A stretch of 7,619 nt of DNA, from the NCBI GenBank assembly GCA_013336035.1, contig JAAXUL010000363.1, forward strand, positions 1-7,619, in the 5' to 3' direction. The position numbers and the translations under genes were made by a program. How positions within the stretch are numbered: position 1 is the stretch's first letter; the number at the start of each line of letters is the position of its first letter. Below, piece after piece: positions 6,780-7,619 of this stretch. The DNA comes from Chloroflexales bacterium. GTDB lineage: Bacteria > Chloroflexota > Chloroflexia > Chloroflexales > Chloroflexaceae. The notes under the pieces were generated by a model. The model was not told the DNA's origin. It worked only from the letters and a program-made list of their open reading frames with translations, and did no database searches.

Positions 6780-7619
6780 GTGGCTGAAGTCCTGACCGCT
6801 CTGTCGAATCTGTTCACGCTAGCCTTCGTCATCACCAGCATGCTGAGCATGGGCCTGAGCCTGACCATCCCTCAGATCACGGCGCCGCTGAGGAACACGC
6901 GCCTGGTGGCCATGGCCCTGGTCGCCAACTTCGTGGTCGTCCCGGCGGCGGCCTACCTGCTCACGCGCGTCATCCCGATGGCCCAGGAGCACCAGATCGG
7001 GCTGTTGCTGGTCGGCTGCGCCGCGGGCGCGCCCTTCCTGCCCAAGCTGGCGCAGATCGCCAAGGCGGACGTGCCCTTTGCGGTGGCGATCATGGCCCTG
7101 CTGGTCGTGGCGACCGTCGTCTACCTGCCGCTCGTCCTGCCGCTGCTGCTGCCAGGCGTGACGGTCGACGCCGGGGCGATCGCGCTCCAGCTCATCCTGG
7201 AGATCCTGGTCCCGCTGGCGATCGGCCTGCTGATCAAGGCGCGCTACGACGAGACCGCGCAGAGCCTGCTCCACCCGGTCACGCAGGTCTCCAACATCAG
7301 CCTGGCGCTCCTGCTGGTGCTGATGCTCGGCCTGAACATCGGCAAAGTGATCGGGCTGCTTGGCAGCGGCGCCATCCTGGCGCTCCTGCTGCTCTTCGTG
7401 GTCGCCGTTGCGTCGGGCTACTTCCTCGGCGGGCCCGGGGCCGACACGAAGCGCGTGCTCGCCCTGGGCACCGGCCAGCGCAACATGGCGGCGGGCTTCG
7501 CGATCGCGAGCAGCAACTTCTCGAGCCAGCCCGACGTGCTCGTGCTGCTGGCCGCGGCGGGCCTGGTGGGCATGATCATCATTATGCCGATCGCCGCCGA
7601 GTTCGGCAAAGATCGGAAG
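6780..7619 (+). CDS. BASS-type (bile acid:sodium symporter-like) membrane transporter, 3'-truncated
   Basis: The frame from GTG 6780 is open to the right edge (280 codons), giving a very hydrophobic protein (VAEVLTALSNLFTLAFVITSM...). I count about 8-9 probable membrane segments. BASS/SLC10 proteins are usually about 290-330 aa, so the stop probably lies shortly beyond the window; the last residues (AAEFGKDRK) look like a hydrophilic tail. Family features are the N-terminal SMGLSLTIPQI segment, AAGAPFLPKLAQIAKADVPFAV at about residues 81-102, and LGTGQRNMAAGFAIASSNF at 229-247. These align by position with the two crossover-helix regions of the family, but in well-studied Na+-coupled members those carry GG-x-x-SN and an E-x-G-x-Q-type motif. 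Here they read APFLPK and GTGQRN, so Na+ coupling may be altered. It lies 15 bp after SulP. Uptake of an organic, possibly sulfated, anion for the two sulfatases is a reasonable inference because human SLC10A6 carries steroid sulfates. The substrate is not shown by the sequence. Confidence 0.85.
   Translation, partial: MAEVLTALSNLFTLAFVITSMLSMGLSLTIPQITAPLRNTRLVAMALVANFVVVPAAAYLLTRVIPMAQEHQIGLLLVGCAAGAPFLPKLAQIAKADVPFAVAIMALLVVATVVYLPLVLPLLLPGVTVDAGAIALQLILEILVPLAIGLLIKARYDETAQSLLHPVTQVSNISLALLLVLMLGLNIGKVIGLLGSGAILALLLLFVVAVASGYFLGGPGADTKRVLALGTGQRNMAAGFAIASSNFSSQPDVLVLLAAAGLVGMIIIMPIAAEFGKDRK

Overview
This window is a single-strand (+), tightly packed gene cluster from a high-GC bacterium (about two-thirds GC by eye, with strong G/C preference at third codon positions). 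Nothing in the sequence fixes the phylum. Actinobacteria, Chloroflexota and high-GC Proteobacteria are all possible, and the genes are typical of aerobic environmental bacteria. The formylglycine-generating enzyme (FGE) in the window needs O2, which argues for an aerobic host.

Layout, left to right: (1) a 5'-truncated FGE / SUMF1-family sulfatase-activating oxidase (2-931); (2) a 511-aa type I sulfatase with formylglycine motif CTAGR (953-2488); (3) a larger, about 815-aa arylsulfatase with motif CSPTR and an extra C-terminal beta-sandwich-like region (2546-4993); (4) a SulP-type anion permease with a C-terminal STAS domain (5025-6764, alternative start 5010); (5) a 3'-truncated BASS-type (bile acid:Na+ symporter-like) membrane transporter starting with GTG (6780 to the window edge). 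Gaps between genes are 15-57 bp. The upstream junctions carry recognisable ribosome-binding sites, and I see no terminator or promoter between genes, so this looks like one operon whose promoter lies left of the window. No stretch over 300 bp lacks a gene. I see no RNA genes, mobile elements, CRISPR or long repeats.

How the genes fit together: FGE oxidises the motif cysteine of sulfatases to C-alpha-formylglycine, so genes 2 and 3 are the obvious clients of gene 1. Neither sulfatase has a signal peptide, so organosulfate hydrolysis is predicted to be cytoplasmic. That would require uptake of the sulfate ester and handling of the released sulfate. The two transporters are plausible partners: the BASS-like protein for an organic (possibly sulfated) anion, and SulP for inorganic sulfate or another anion. 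The enzyme identities are well supported by motifs. The transport substrates and the natural sulfate ester are inference.

The cluster is a coherent organosulfate-use module built from known families rather than a wholly new system. The points most worth following are the co-transcribed FGE with two clients of different motif type, the cytoplasmic location, and the loss of the usual Na+-site motifs in the BASS-like transporter.
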